DNA from: Streptomyces sp. A3M-1-3
GTDB lineage: Bacteria > Actinomycetota > Actinomycetes > Streptomycetales > Streptomycetaceae
Reading direction: 5' to 3'
Assembly (NCBI RefSeq): GCF_024213665.1
Contig: NZ_JANAVP010000016.1
Span: 102,438 to 166,437 of the forward strand
DNA: 64,000 bases
Shown: positions 53,562 through 61,936 of the stretch, one piece after another
Numbering within the stretch: position 1 is the first letter of the stretch
How the letters are laid out: every line of letters begins with the position of its first letter
Notes under the pieces: generated by a model
Seen by the model: only the letters and a program-made list of their open reading frames with translations
Database searches by the model: none
Told to the model about the DNA's origin: nothing
Made by a program: the position numbers and the translations under genes

Positions 53562-53725
53562 GCTGGAAACTCCTTTGACGGCGGTTTGGGGCGGCTGGCT
53601 AAGCTGCGGACGCCCCTCGGGTGCTGGCAAGCTCAGGGGTTTGGCCGACGGTTGCGCCCGCCTAGCTCCTGCTCGGAGCGGGGTACGTCTCATGACGGGC
53701 CCCGTCGGCCGCTTTGCGTCCGGGG

Positions 53726-53977
53726 TCAGCGGGTGCCTGCGCGGTAGGTGTGGGCGGCGCGGTTGTAGAGCCAGCGGCCGATGCGTATGCGCTTGCCGTG
53801 GCCCTTGCAGCGGCGGCAGGTCTTGCCGCGCTTGGGCTTGCCCTTGCGGTCGGTCGTGAGGGCGAAGCCGAATCCGTTGCACTTGCGGCAGGTTCCGAAC
53901 GGCGAGGCCGCACACAGGGATGCGTAACTGAGCGTGATGAACAGCAGGAGTGCGATAGCGAGCAGGGCAGGGGTCAT
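53726..53977 (-). CDS. Membrane-anchored zinc-finger mobile-element protein
   Basis: The product is 83 aa: an N-terminal helix (ALLAIALLLFITLSYASL), then two CxxCxG knuckles (CRKCNG, CRRCKG) as in DnaJ zinc centres, with Lys/Arg-rich surroundings. Typical small transfer protein of Streptomyces elements. The ATG at 53977 follows GGGAGGG. Confidence 0.75.
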   Translation of the reverse strand: MTPALLAIALLLFITLSYASLCAASPFGTCRKCNGFGFALTTDRKGKPKRGKTCRRCKGHGKRIRIGRWLYNRAAHTYRAGTR

Positions 53978-54020
53978 CGGGGGCCCTCCCAGGGCTGATT
54001 CTGGGGTTCTTGCAGGTGGG

Positions 54021-54113
54021 CCGCTATCGGCTAGCGGCCTGATCAAGTGCCATAGGGGCCGCTAGCGGGACCTCTAGCGCTAGAGGGTCGGACCCCTAGC
54101 GCTAGAGGTCCCT
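54021..54113. promoter_or_regulatory. CTAGCG palindrome cluster, candidate clt transfer locus
   Basis: GCCGCTA-N5-TAGCGGC (54021-54039), CCGCTAGCGG (54060-54069), the 16-bp palindrome CCTCTAGCGCTAGAGG (54072-54087) and CTAGCGCTAGAGG (54097-54109) all share CTAGCG. The last two can pair with each other to form a long stem. It starts 6 bp after the traB-like stop, where clt lies in other Streptomyces elements. Confidence 0.5.
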
Positions 54114-54118
54114 GGCGG

Positions 54119-56392
54119 TCAGCTCGCGTCCCGCCTATGGTCACGCTCCGCAATCGCGGTGGGGATGCGGGAGCGCTCGAACCCGGTCCGGTTGACGGTC
54201 TTGCCGTTGATCCGGCGGGCCACCTGGCCGGTGGTGACGCCGTACGGCTTGAGCGCGGTGGTGAGCTGGCGGGCCTTGTCGGCGGGCTCCATCTCCGCCC
54301 ACGGCCCGTACAGCTCGGGGCGGAGTTCGGCGAGCCGGTCCACGGTGACGTCGTTCCACGGCTTGGCCTCATCCGGCGGGGTGACGGCGAGGACGTCCTC
54401 CAGCAGCGTGTCCGCTGCCGCCCGCCGCTCCGGAGCGATGCCGGCCGCGAGACCGGACAGGGTTCCCGCGTCGATGCGGGCCTTCCTGGCGCGGTCGCAG
54501 ATGGCGTCCGCCGCGGGGTTGTCCATGTAGTAGCCGCGGACGATCTGCGGATCGTCGGAGGCGCCGACCAGGTAGCCGATGCCCTTGTCCGACTTGGTGA
54601 ACGACGTCGCCCGGATACCGTTCTTGTACGTGGAGGTACCGAGGATCATGTCGTTCTCGATCTGGCCCATGACCCGCAGACAGAACCGCGTCCCCACGTT
54701 CGCGCTGATCGCGGGCGGAAGCGAGTCCTTGTCGGGCCGCTGCGTCGCGAGCAGCAGGATCACCCCGAGGGCCCGGCCGCGCTTGATGATGGCCGTGCAC
54801 AGGGCCCCGGCTTCCTTGCCGTACTTCTCGTGGGAGAACAGCTCCTGGCACTCGTCGACCGCGAGCACCAGCGGGTGCAGCCCCAGCGACCGGTTGCCTG
54901 CCAGGGACGGGATGACCTTGTTCTCCGGGCACTTGTCCTTGGGCAACGAGGCGATCACCTTCGCCCGCCGCTCCAAGTCCTTGTGCACGTACCGGATCGA
55001 GTCCAGCGCGGCGGCACAGGTCTCGTCGTCCGGGCCGGAGCCGTAGTCGGCGGCGACCTTCTTCAGCGGGTCCAGGTCGCCGGTGCCCTTCAGCTCCCAG
55101 ATCAGCAGCTCTGCCAGCGGATCGAGAGCAGCGGCCAGCAGCGGCGTGCGCAGGGAGAACGTCTTGCCCATGCCCGGCATGGCGCCGATCAGGACGTTGT
55201 CGTACATCACCGTGATGTCGACGTTCCGGCCCCGCTGGTCGGTGCCGAACGGCAGCGGCTTGAACAGCGACACCGACCCGCCCTTGGCCAGCGGCCACGG
55301 CGCCTTCGGGGTCTTGTTCAGGGCCTTGTCACCGACCCAGAGCATCATCCGGCCGGCGTGCTCATCGGCCACCGGCTCCGGCCACACGCACCCCAGCGGG
55401 CGCCGCAGGCCAGAGGCGAGCTTCTCGCGCCGGTCCAGGATGTCCGGCACGGTCACGCCGTAGGGCAGGTCGACGTCCGCGCGCCACCCCGGTCCGTCGC
55501 GGGTGATCGGAGCGGGGAACTTGATGCCCTCCCCACCCTTGGCCAGAGCCTTGTTGATCTCCGCGATGCCAAGCGCGCCGAGGGCCCGCTCCACGATCCC
55601 GGACGTCAGCCGCTCCACCTCGGTCGCCACGACCGCCCGGGAGATGACCGGCTTGTCGGCCGGCGCCCCGAGGAACCCGAGTCCGGCCGTCAGTACCGCC
55701 ACCGCGATGACCGTGAGCCAGGTCGGGGCGAGCACGAACAACAGCAGGGCCAGGACCGGCCCGAGGATGAAGGCGAGGACGGCGAGGATGCCGCGGAGCT
55801 TGACCCGGTTGTCGCGCTGCCGGGAGAGCTTGAGGTACTGCTCGACGTCCTCGCGCCGGGCGGCGACCTGCCGCAGCGGCTCGCCCTCGGCGTCGGCGAC
55901 CCAGCGCATCGCGCCGCCGATGAACTTCGCTGCCCCGGACGGGGCCTGGAACGCGAGCCGCAGCCCGTACCAGGGCAGGCGGACCGTGTGGAACGCCGTG
56001 GTGTGCCACGCGTACCCGCCCAGCCAACCGAGCGCGTCCAGGAACTCCGGCTTCGACCGGGCCCATCCGGGGATCACGTCGCGGCGCTTGCCGCCCCGGA
56101 CCTTGTCCATCAGACCCGGTCCGGTTGGCGCGGGCCCGTCGACCATCACGGCCGTCGACTCGTCGTCGCCGGGGTCGGCCGACCGGTCGGCCGTGGTCTG
56201 GCCCGACTCGTCGGGCTGGGAGTCGGGCGACGCGTCGATGTCGGGTCGGGTGGCGGGGTCAGCCGACTCGGTGCGGGCGGATCGGGCCTTATCGAGGTCG
56301 ACCACGTCGGCCCCTGCGTCGGGCGACCAGTCGGTGGCCATGTCGGCTTCGAGTCGGTTGAAGAAGTCGTTCTCTTCGTCGGGGTGCTTCAC
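54119..56392 (-). CDS. TraB/FtsK-type conjugative DNA translocase
   Basis: The product is 757 aa. A disordered acidic N terminus (~100 residues) precedes two transmembrane helices (~200-240) and an FtsK/SpoIIIE motor with Walker A GAMPGMGKTF (~400) and Walker B LVLAVDECQELF (~507). A C-terminal winged helix (VTTGQVARRINGKT) probably reads DNA. This is the single protein that moves double-stranded DNA in Streptomyces conjugation. GTG start at 56392 with GAAGGA upstream. Confidence 0.92.
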   Translation of the reverse strand: MKHPDEENDFFNRLEADMATDWSPDAGADVVDLDKARSARTESADPATRPDIDASPDSQPDESGQTTADRSADPGDDESTAVMVDGPAPTGPGLMDKVRGGKRRDVIPGWARSKPEFLDALGWLGGYAWHTTAFHTVRLPWYGLRLAFQAPSGAAKFIGGAMRWVADAEGEPLRQVAARREDVEQYLKLSRQRDNRVKLRGILAVLAFILGPVLALLLFVLAPTWLTVIAVAVLTAGLGFLGAPADKPVISRAVVATEVERLTSGIVERALGALGIAEINKALAKGGEGIKFPAPITRDGPGWRADVDLPYGVTVPDILDRREKLASGLRRPLGCVWPEPVADEHAGRMMLWVGDKALNKTPKAPWPLAKGGSVSLFKPLPFGTDQRGRNVDITVMYDNVLIGAMPGMGKTFSLRTPLLAAALDPLAELLIWELKGTGDLDPLKKVAADYGSGPDDETCAAALDSIRYVHKDLERRAKVIASLPKDKCPENKVIPSLAGNRSLGLHPLVLAVDECQELFSHEKYGKEAGALCTAIIKRGRALGVILLLATQRPDKDSLPPAISANVGTRFCLRVMGQIENDMILGTSTYKNGIRATSFTKSDKGIGYLVGASDDPQIVRGYYMDNPAADAICDRARKARIDAGTLSGLAAGIAPERRAAADTLLEDVLAVTPPDEAKPWNDVTVDRLAELRPELYGPWAEMEPADKARQLTTALKPYGVTTGQVARRINGKTVNRTGFERSRIPTAIAERDHRRDAS

Positions 56393-56472
56393 TGAAGCTT
56401 CCTTCTCTCGGGAGGGAACAGGCGGGCCCGGCCGACGCTGTGGAAGGTTGGCGGTCGGGCCCGTTGACTTGG

Positions 56473-56859
56473 TCAGGCGGCGCGCTGTTCGTCGGGGTAG
56501 GCGCAGGGGACACAGGTGCCGAGGGAGGTCGGGATGACGTATCCGGCGTCGGTGCGGCACTGCGGACAGGTGCGCCGGGCGAGCATCGCCAGGGCGAGCG
56601 CGCCCCACTTGCGGGAGGTCATCGGCCGGACCGGCTTGGCGAGGTCGATCCGGTAGAGGTGGCCGACCAGGACACCGGACTTGCGGCCGCGGCTGCGGCG
56701 CATGACCTGAGCGGCCACCGGCTGACCGCCGGGCCGGAGTCCGAGGGCACGGAGCTGGCGGCGGGTGGCGTAGCCGTCGGGGGCGTAGCGCCACGGGTAG
56801 GTCGGTATCCCGAACTGCGCGCCGGTCGGGTCGAAGCACTTCCCGAACGTGGGCGACAT
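56473..56859 (-). CDS. RRQRL-motif zinc-binding protein
   Basis: The product is 128 aa. It has TRRQLRALGLRPGGQPVAAQ, a basic SRGRKSGVLVGHLYRIDLA middle and two CxxC pairs (CPQC, CVPC) likely binding zinc. Conserved in AICE transfer modules; role unknown. ATG overlaps the GGDEF stop by one base (TGATG). Confidence 0.8.
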   Translation of the reverse strand: MSPTFGKCFDPTGAQFGIPTYPWRYAPDGYATRRQLRALGLRPGGQPVAAQVMRRSRGRKSGVLVGHLYRIDLAKPVRPMTSRKWGALALAMLARRTCPQCRTDAGYVIPTSLGTCVPCAYPDEQRAA

Positions 56860-57509
56860 CAGGCAGACGCCACGATCGGCGGTGCGTCGGTGCGGGCGCC
56901 TCGGCGTCCGGAGCGGCGGCCGGCCACCGTGGCGAACAGCCGCCCCAGCCCCGCCCGCCGGACCCCGGCCCGTGCCTGCTTGGCCGCGTACATGGCCTCA
57001 TCCGCGCGACCCAGGAGCCGGGAGAGGTTGTCGCTCGGGTAGTCGGCGGCGCGGACCCAGCCGAGCGACACCGTGGTCGCGACGTGCGGGTTGGTGGGGT
57101 CGGCGGGGCGGGCCAGTACGCCGTGCAGGACGGCGAGCAGGTCCGCAACGGTGCCGTGGGTGTCGATGACGACGGCGGCGAACTCGTCGCCCCCGAGGCG
57201 CCCGGCGACGCCGTGCGGGCCGACGTAGTGGGCGAGGCGTTCGGCGGTGGCCTTCAGCAGCGCGTCGCCTGCTGCGTGGCCGTGGCGGTCGTTGATCTGC
57301 TTGAAGTGGTCGACGTCCGCGAGGATCACGACCGCCCGCTCATCGCGCAGGAGCGCGGTGGCGCGGCGGGTGAAGCCCTCCCGGGTCCGCAGCCCGGTGA
57401 GCGGGTCGCGGCGTGCGGTGCGGAGTCGACGCCGGAGCCACAGCACGTGGCCGGACCAACCGGCAGCCAGTGGCCCTGCAGTTGCGAGGGCGGTTAAGAG
57501 CGTGTTCAT
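56859..57509 (-). CDS. GGDEF-domain protein, likely diguanylate cyclase
   Basis: The product is 216 aa: a short membrane-like N terminus (5-25), then a complete GGDEF domain: DPLTGLRTREGF, DVDHFKQINDRHGHAAGD and the active site RLGGDEF (GGDEF at 106-110). The RxxD inhibitory site five residues upstream is absent (GPHGVAG), so feedback inhibition is not expected. c-di-GMP controls development in Streptomyces through BldD. Coupled to both neighbours. Confidence 0.9.
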   Translation of the reverse strand: MNTLLTALATAGPLAAGWSGHVLWLRRRLRTARRDPLTGLRTREGFTRRATALLRDERAVVILADVDHFKQINDRHGHAAGDALLKATAERLAHYVGPHGVAGRLGGDEFAAVVIDTHGTVADLLAVLHGVLARPADPTNPHVATTVSLGWVRAADYPSDNLSRLLGRADEAMYAAKQARAGVRRAGLGRLFATVAGRRSGRRGARTDAPPIVASA

Positions 57510-58498
57510 GCCGCGACCTCCTCAGGCGTCTCGGCGGTCTCGATGGAGTGAAGCGGCCGGCCGTCGGCCCGCTCGACGAGCAGCGCATCCCGCAGGGTGC
57601 GGGAGTTCGCGGCCGAGCAGTGCAGCGCGGTCCGGATTGCCTCGGCGTTGATCGCGTCCTCGGCCCAGTCGGCGGTGGCCTCGCGGGCCTCGGCCAGCAG
57701 CTCGGCCGCGGTCCGGGGCGTCTTCGGCGCCTGCTTCTTCGGGCGCGGGGCCCGCTTGCGCGGCGCCCGCTCCTTCGGCTCCTGCGGCGGTACGGGCGGC
57801 TCCGGAGCCTCTTCCGGCTCCGGCTCGGGCTCGGCGCCCTCGGGAGCGAGTTCACCGAGGCGGAGGAGAACGCGCTCGCGCCGTGGTGTCTTCGAGCGCC
57901 ACCGGCGCCCGTATTGCTCGCGCAGGTCAGCGCGGGCGAGCTGCCGCTCCTTCTCACGGGCGAGCGCGTCGGCGTAAGAGGTGATCTCCCACAGCGTCAT
58001 CCGGCGCCACAGCGAGAACGTGGAAGGGAAGGCAAGCAGCCAGCGGGAGGCACGGATCTTGTCCATCCGCCGGCCGGTCACGGCCCCGATCCGTACGGCG
58101 TAGATGTGCGCGCCGATCTCGGAAAACACCACCCACAGCAGCGGCATCGTGCCGTGCGCGACCTTCGCCCACACCCCGTGTCCGGCGGCGACGTTCAGAC
58201 CGCAGGTCACCAGGGTGAGGACCCAGGGCACGAACCTGACCCACGCCAAGGCCATGTCCATCCGGATCAACAGCAGATTGGCCACGGTGAACACCGGAAT
58301 CGCCACGTCGATACCGACGGGCAGCATCCACGGCTCACCGAACCCCCAGCGGGCCGCGGCGGCGGACACCGCGTCGAAGGAAGAGATCAGGCCCAGCGCT
58401 CCGACGCCGGCCGCGGCGAGCGCGCCGATTCCGGCGAGGCCCATCTCCGGCCGCGTCAGCGGCGGAACCCCCGGCCGCTCCACGGTCAGTGCGGTCAT
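57506..58498 (-). CDS. DUF2637/SpdB-like membrane protein
   Basis: The product is 330 aa: four transmembrane helices (~20-150), then a cytoplasmic charged region with a Glu/Pro run (EPEPEPEEAPEPP), a basic RKRAPRPKKQAPK stretch and a C-terminal helix-turn-helix-like TALHCSAANSRTLRDAL. Belongs to the DUF2637 group tied to intramycelial spread. ATGA overlaps on both sides. Confidence 0.85.
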   Translation of the reverse strand: MTALTVERPGVPPLTRPEMGLAGIGALAAAGVGALGLISSFDAVSAAAARWGFGEPWMLPVGIDVAIPVFTVANLLLIRMDMALAWVRFVPWVLTLVTCGLNVAAGHGVWAKVAHGTMPLLWVVFSEIGAHIYAVRIGAVTGRRMDKIRASRWLLAFPSTFSLWRRMTLWEITSYADALAREKERQLARADLREQYGRRWRSKTPRRERVLLRLGELAPEGAEPEPEPEEAPEPPVPPQEPKERAPRKRAPRPKKQAPKTPRTAAELLAEAREATADWAEDAINAEAIRTALHCSAANSRTLRDALLVERADGRPLHSIETAETPEEVAA

Positions 58499-58788
58499 GC
58501 CGCCGCTCCCTTCCGGGAGCGCGACCGCCGGGTGGCCGGCCGGATCAGCGGGACGACGTTGAACAGCTCCGGGGCGTACGCCTCGATCGCCTCGGCGGCG
58601 ACCCGGCTCACGTCGTCCGGCAGGTTCGGGTTGTCCGCGAGGATGTCGCGCGCCGCGTCCAGACGGGCCGCGCGCTCCTCCTCGCTCTCGCCCTCCACCC
58701 CGAGCCACAGCTCCACCGGGGTACCAAGGGCCAGTTCCACGAAGTCGTTGCTGCTGACGGCCAGGTGGCCGCCGATGTACGTACGCAT
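58495..58788 (-). CDS. AICE hypothetical protein, 97 aa
   Basis: MRTYIGGHLAVSSNDFVELA, acidic centre (EGESEEERAARLDA) and basic end (RRSRSRKG). First gene of the transfer operon, ATG at 58788 after AGGAGAG. No family recognised. Preceded by the conserved leader hairpin. Confidence 0.7.
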   Translation of the reverse strand: MRTYIGGHLAVSSNDFVELALGTPVELWLGVEGESEEERAARLDAARDILADNPNLPDDVSRVAAEAIEAYAPELFNVVPLIRPATRRSRSRKGAAA

Positions 58789-58811
58789 GGTGCTCTCCTG
58801 GAATCGCAGGA

Positions 58812-58858
58812 ACAGGGAGAACCCGGCGGCAGGCGACCTTGGTGGGGAGTCCCGCCGC
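58812..58858 (-). promoter_or_regulatory. Conserved leader hairpin, copy 2
   Basis: Shares ACTCCCCACCAAGGTCGCC and its flanking GC arms with 52192-52239, and also ends in GGTTCTCCCTG shortly before a start codon. Confidence 0.65.
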
Positions 58859-58872
58859 TCAGGCGTGGTGCG

Positions 58873-58940
58873 TGCCCCGGCTAGGAGTCGAACCCAGCCC
58901 GAAGACCATCGGGGCTGCGCGGACCTGAGCCGCGCTGACC
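58873..58940 (-). ncRNA. tRNA-Leu-like 3' segment, anticodon CAG, no matching 5' acceptor arm
   Basis: On the minus strand GCGCGG-CTCAGGT-CCGCGC has a seven-base loop with T33 and anticodon CAG. A long variable arm (CCCGA...TCGGG) as in tRNA-Leu follows, then a T-arm CTGGG-TTCGACT-CCTAG and CCGGGGCA. No sequence complementary to CCGGGGC occurs at the expected 5' position, so it is a pseudo-tRNA, an att remnant or a tRNA mimic. Confidence 0.4.
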
Positions 58941-59066
58941 GCCTTTTCGAAGGAGACGGTGACCTCGTCACGCTGTTGAGTTGTCAAGGAACGGTGGCTT
59001 CTGAGGAGCGCGGTATCCCAGGTCAGGGCTCCCGTTCGCACGGGGCTCGTCAGCACCGACACCAAA

Positions 59067-59157
59067 CAACCTAGGTTGATTGGCTGTGAGCCGAAAACTA
59101 CCTAGGTCGCTTCGTGGCGTCAAGAGTTGCGAGCGATGGGCTCAAACTGACCTAGGT
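59067..59157. promoter_or_regulatory. Three CCTAGG operator-like palindromes
   Basis: CAACCTAGGTTG (59067-59078), ACCTAGGT (59100-59107) and ACCTAGGT (59150-59157), the last 17 bp before the GntR start. They probably are autoregulatory sites and also cover the divergent promoter of the transfer operon. Confidence 0.7.
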
Positions 59158-59173
59158 TGGATAGGCTCTAGCT

Positions 59174-59557
59174 ATGGACTGGAAGCTTGATACGCCCCCG
59201 AGTGCCAAGGACATTGCAGCCAAGTTCAGGGCCGACATCGCCGACGGCACCTACAGCCCAGGAGCGCGGCTGCCTGGCGCCCAGGGCCTCGCGAAGAAGC
59301 TGGGCGTCGCGCTCATGACGGTCCAGAGCGCGTACAGGCAACTTGCGGAAGACGGGCTCGTGGAGGGGCGCCCCGGCAGTGGGACCTACGTGATCGACGC
59401 GGGGAAGGGCGAACCCTCGGCTCAGCTCGCGGCCGCAGGCTTGCGTGACCTTCAAGACCAGGTGAAGCACGTCACCACCCAACTCGGCGATCTCTTGGAG
59501 CGGGTGAAGAAGCTTGAAGCGGAAACGGCCGCACTCGCGCCGCATCGTGACAAGTGA
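59174..59557 (+). CDS. GntR family regulator (KorSA-like)
   Basis: The product is 127 aa: a GntR winged helix (DGTYSPGARLPGAQGLAKKL, TVQSAYRQLAEDGLVEGRPG) followed by a short coiled coil rather than a large effector domain, as in KorSA of pSAM2. It should repress transfer and replication through the CCTAGG sites. Confidence 0.88.
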   Translation: MDWKLDTPPSAKDIAAKFRADIADGTYSPGARLPGAQGLAKKLGVALMTVQSAYRQLAEDGLVEGRPGSGTYVIDAGKGEPSAQLAAAGLRDLQDQVKHVTTQLGDLLERVKKLEAETAALAPHRDK

Positions 59558-59799
59558 GATGCCAGTGAGTCCGGCACCCGGGTTCACCAGGCAGCGGAGT
59601 AGCGCCGGCATCTGCTGCCGAGTCATTGCCGTGGTCACGATCCAGCCCCTTCACTCGCATGGAATGCAGAGCCTCAACCTGCGCCGATAGGTTGGGAATC
59701 CGCGTCTGCATCTTTTGTAGCGGCGGAACTTGACTGGGCGACAGACACGCCATGTGGCCGCCCACGGGCGGCCACATGGACCTCATCGGGGAGGACGGA
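59558..59799. other. Intergenic region upstream of the XRE-TPR gene
   Basis: No gene is seen. It is less GC-rich than its flanks near 59,640-59,740 and ends in a 30-bp inverted repeat just before the regulator start. Confidence 0.5.
59750..59779. promoter_or_regulatory. Perfect 14-bp inverted repeat before the XRE-TPR gene
   Basis: CCATGTGGCCGCCC (59750-59763) and its exact complement (59766-59779) flank two bases. It ends 20 bp before the GTG and could be the regulator's own operator or an RNA hairpin affecting translation. Confidence 0.7.
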
Positions 59800-61209
59800 G
59801 TGGGACAGCGACCGAATGAGCTGACACCTCATGCCAGCCCACAGCACTACCTCGGTGCCGAGATGCGGGCGTGGAGGAGCCAGCGGGGCTTATCCCTGGG
59901 GACGCTCGGCAAAGCCATCGTGTTCAACAGCAGTTATATGGCGCGGGTGGAGCGCGGCGATCAAGCTGCCTCCGCCGATCTCGTCCGTGCGTATGACAGC
60001 GCTTTGGGCGCGAGCGGCTCGCTGGTGCGGCTCCACGAATCGATCACCCAGGGGGCCAGCCTTGACGCCCTGCGCACTCACCATGTGGCCAATCCAAGGA
60101 CTCATGTGTCCAACCCGCCTGTGACCCTGGCTGGCGAATCGGATGGCGAGGCACCGTCTTCGGAGGGACTCTCCGTCCCTGTACGAACCGATGACGGAAG
60201 GATCATCTTCGTGTCGCTCTCACGCAGGGCCCTGATCGGCGCGCTCGGAGCAGGTGCAGCGATCGCTGCCGCCTCGGAACTCCCGGCGGCCGCACGGACC
60301 TCCAGCCTCAGTGCGTCCGGGGCGAACCCGATCGAGCTTCTCAAGGCGACGCGCAAGGTCCTGATCGACAACGACAACCGCTTTGGTCCGGCCCGCGTCA
60401 TCCCAGTCGTCCAGCAGCAGATCGCGGCCATCAAGGATCTCCGGGCCGACCGCCGCGGTTCTGACCGGCGCCAACTCCTCCAGCTTCAGACCCAGTACTC
60501 CGAACTCTGCGGCTGGCTCTACCAGGACCTTGGAGACTTCCGCGCTGCTCAGCACTGGATGCGCGAGGCTCTCGAAACGTCACACATGTCGGGCGACACG
60601 GACCTGACCACTTACATCCTCGCGAGGCGCAGCCAACTGGCCGGCGACATGCGGGACCCAATCGAAGCCGTTGACGTCGCGGAGGCCGCAGAAGATCTAG
60701 CGGCTCCGCAAAGTCGCTTGGCGGTTGTCGCGGCGACGTACGGCGCCCACGGGCATGCTCTTCGCAGCGATCCGTCGATGACCCAGCAGGCGTATGAGCA
60801 CGCGCTGAACCTTCACGCGAATATGGACCCGGACCCTAACTCACCTTGGGGCGTGTGGCTGGACGCTGCGTACATAGAAGTGCAGCGCGCACACAGCCTC
60901 GCCGTCCTCGGCGATCATCGGGGCGCGGCTGAGGGGTTCCGCAGTGCCATCAGTCGTCTCCCGGCCGGATACCACCGTGACCGAGGCGTCTATCTCGCCC
61001 GGGAAGCCGTGGCGCTCGCCAGTGCCGGGGAGGCTGAACAGGCCGCCTCGGTCGGCCTCCAGGCCCTGAGCATCGGAGCGGAAACCGGCTCAGCGCGCAT
61101 CAACCGAGAGCTGGCCCAGCTCGATGACGCCATGACGCAGTGGCGTTCGGTCCCGAGCGTGGCCGACTTCAAGGACGCCATGACCGCGGCTGTACTGCAA
61201 CAAGCCTGA
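59800..61209 (+). CDS. XRE-type helix-turn-helix regulator with TPR-like C terminus
   Basis: The product is 469 aa: an N-terminal HTH (LSLGTLGKAIVFNSSYMARVERG), an internal twin-Arg-plus-hydrophobic segment (SRRALIGALGAGAAIAAA, ~138-160), then ~300 residues of helical repeats resembling TPRs. GTG at 59800 after GGGGAGGAC; ATGs at 59752 and 59776 lie inside the palindrome. Possibly a signal-peptide-type or metabolite-responsive regulator of the downstream enzymes. Confidence 0.8.
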   Translation: MGQRPNELTPHASPQHYLGAEMRAWRSQRGLSLGTLGKAIVFNSSYMARVERGDQAASADLVRAYDSALGASGSLVRLHESITQGASLDALRTHHVANPRTHVSNPPVTLAGESDGEAPSSEGLSVPVRTDDGRIIFVSLSRRALIGALGAGAAIAAASELPAAARTSSLSASGANPIELLKATRKVLIDNDNRFGPARVIPVVQQQIAAIKDLRADRRGSDRRQLLQLQTQYSELCGWLYQDLGDFRAAQHWMREALETSHMSGDTDLTTYILARRSQLAGDMRDPIEAVDVAEAAEDLAAPQSRLAVVAATYGAHGHALRSDPSMTQQAYEHALNLHANMDPDPNSPWGVWLDAAYIEVQRAHSLAVLGDHRGAAEGFRSAISRLPAGYHRDRGVYLAREAVALASAGEAEQAASVGLQALSIGAETGSARINRELAQLDDAMTQWRSVPSVADFKDAMTAAVLQQA

Positions 61210-61252
61210 TGGTCACGCCTACCCTCACCCAGCGATGCCAAGGAGATTCCCA

Positions 61253-61936
61253 GTGCCCCGTCCGTACGTACTGCTGAGCGTCGCGACCTCCGTCGACGGC
61301 CACATCGACGACACCAGTGCCGATCGGCTCCTCCTCAGTAACAGCGAGGATTTCGACCGTGTCGACCAGGTGCGCGCCGAGTCCGACGCCATCCTGATCG
61401 GCGCAGGCACGATGCGCGCCGATAACCCACGGCTCCTGGTCAACAGCGAGGAACGGCGGGCTCTGCGCGTCGCTGCCGGAAAGCCTGCGTACCCACTGAA
61501 GGTCACGATCTCGGCCAGCGGAGACCTGGACCCGAACTTGAAGTTCTGGCACCACGGCGGCGAGAAGGTCGCTTACACGACAGACACTGGGGTTGAGAAG
61601 CTTCGGGAGCGGCTGGCCGGCCTCGCCGACGTGGTGTCCTTGGGGCCCGCCATCGACTTCGCCGCTTTGCTCGATGACCTGGGCGGGCGCGGTATCGAGC
61701 GCCTGATGGTCGAAGGTGGCGGACAGATTCACACGGCCTTCCTCTCCCAGGGCCTGGCCGATGAGGTCCACCTCGCGATCGCACCGCTCGTCGTTGGGGA
61801 GGCTGACGCTCCGCGGTTCCTCAACCCCGCCAGCTACCCGGGAGGTTCAACGCACCGCATGCACCTCGCTGAGGCCCGCACCATCGGTGACGTCGTCCTC
61901 CTCCGCTACCTGCCCAAGCAGGAGGGCCGCGCATGA
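61253..61936 (+). CDS. RibD C-terminal domain (DHFR-like) reductase
   Basis: The product is 227 aa. The fold and motifs match the pyrimidine reductase half of RibD: VATSVDGHIDD, ESDAILIGAGTMRADNPRL, and MVEGGGQIHTAFL. GTG at 61253 with AAGGAG upstream. ATGA overlap with the deaminase. Likely reduces a ribosylated diaminopyrimidine-type substrate with NADPH. Confidence 0.87.
   Translation: MPRPYVLLSVATSVDGHIDDTSADRLLLSNSEDFDRVDQVRAESDAILIGAGTMRADNPRLLVNSEERRALRVAAGKPAYPLKVTISASGDLDPNLKFWHHGGEKVAYTTDTGVEKLRERLAGLADVVSLGPAIDFAALLDDLGGRGIERLMVEGGGQIHTAFLSQGLADEVHLAIAPLVVGEADAPRFLNPASYPGGSTHRMHLAEARTIGDVVLLRYLPKQEGRA

Larger units (their letters stand above)
58789..59173. other. AICE control region between divergent operons
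   Basis: 385 bp without a protein gene. From left to right it holds the leader hairpin, a tRNA-like segment, a TTGACA on the minus strand (58987-58982) and three CCTAGG palindromes before the GntR gene. A 68-codon open frame over the tRNA-like segment is probably not translated. Confidence 0.6.

Noticed and set aside
58859..59065. 68-codon minus-strand frame in the AICE control region
   Set aside because: It reads through the tRNA-like segment; the apparent protein end GLGSTPSRG is the translation of a T-arm.
59168..59638. 156-codon minus-strand frame over the GntR gene
   Set aside because: Antisense shadow; the plus-strand GntR protein is well supported.
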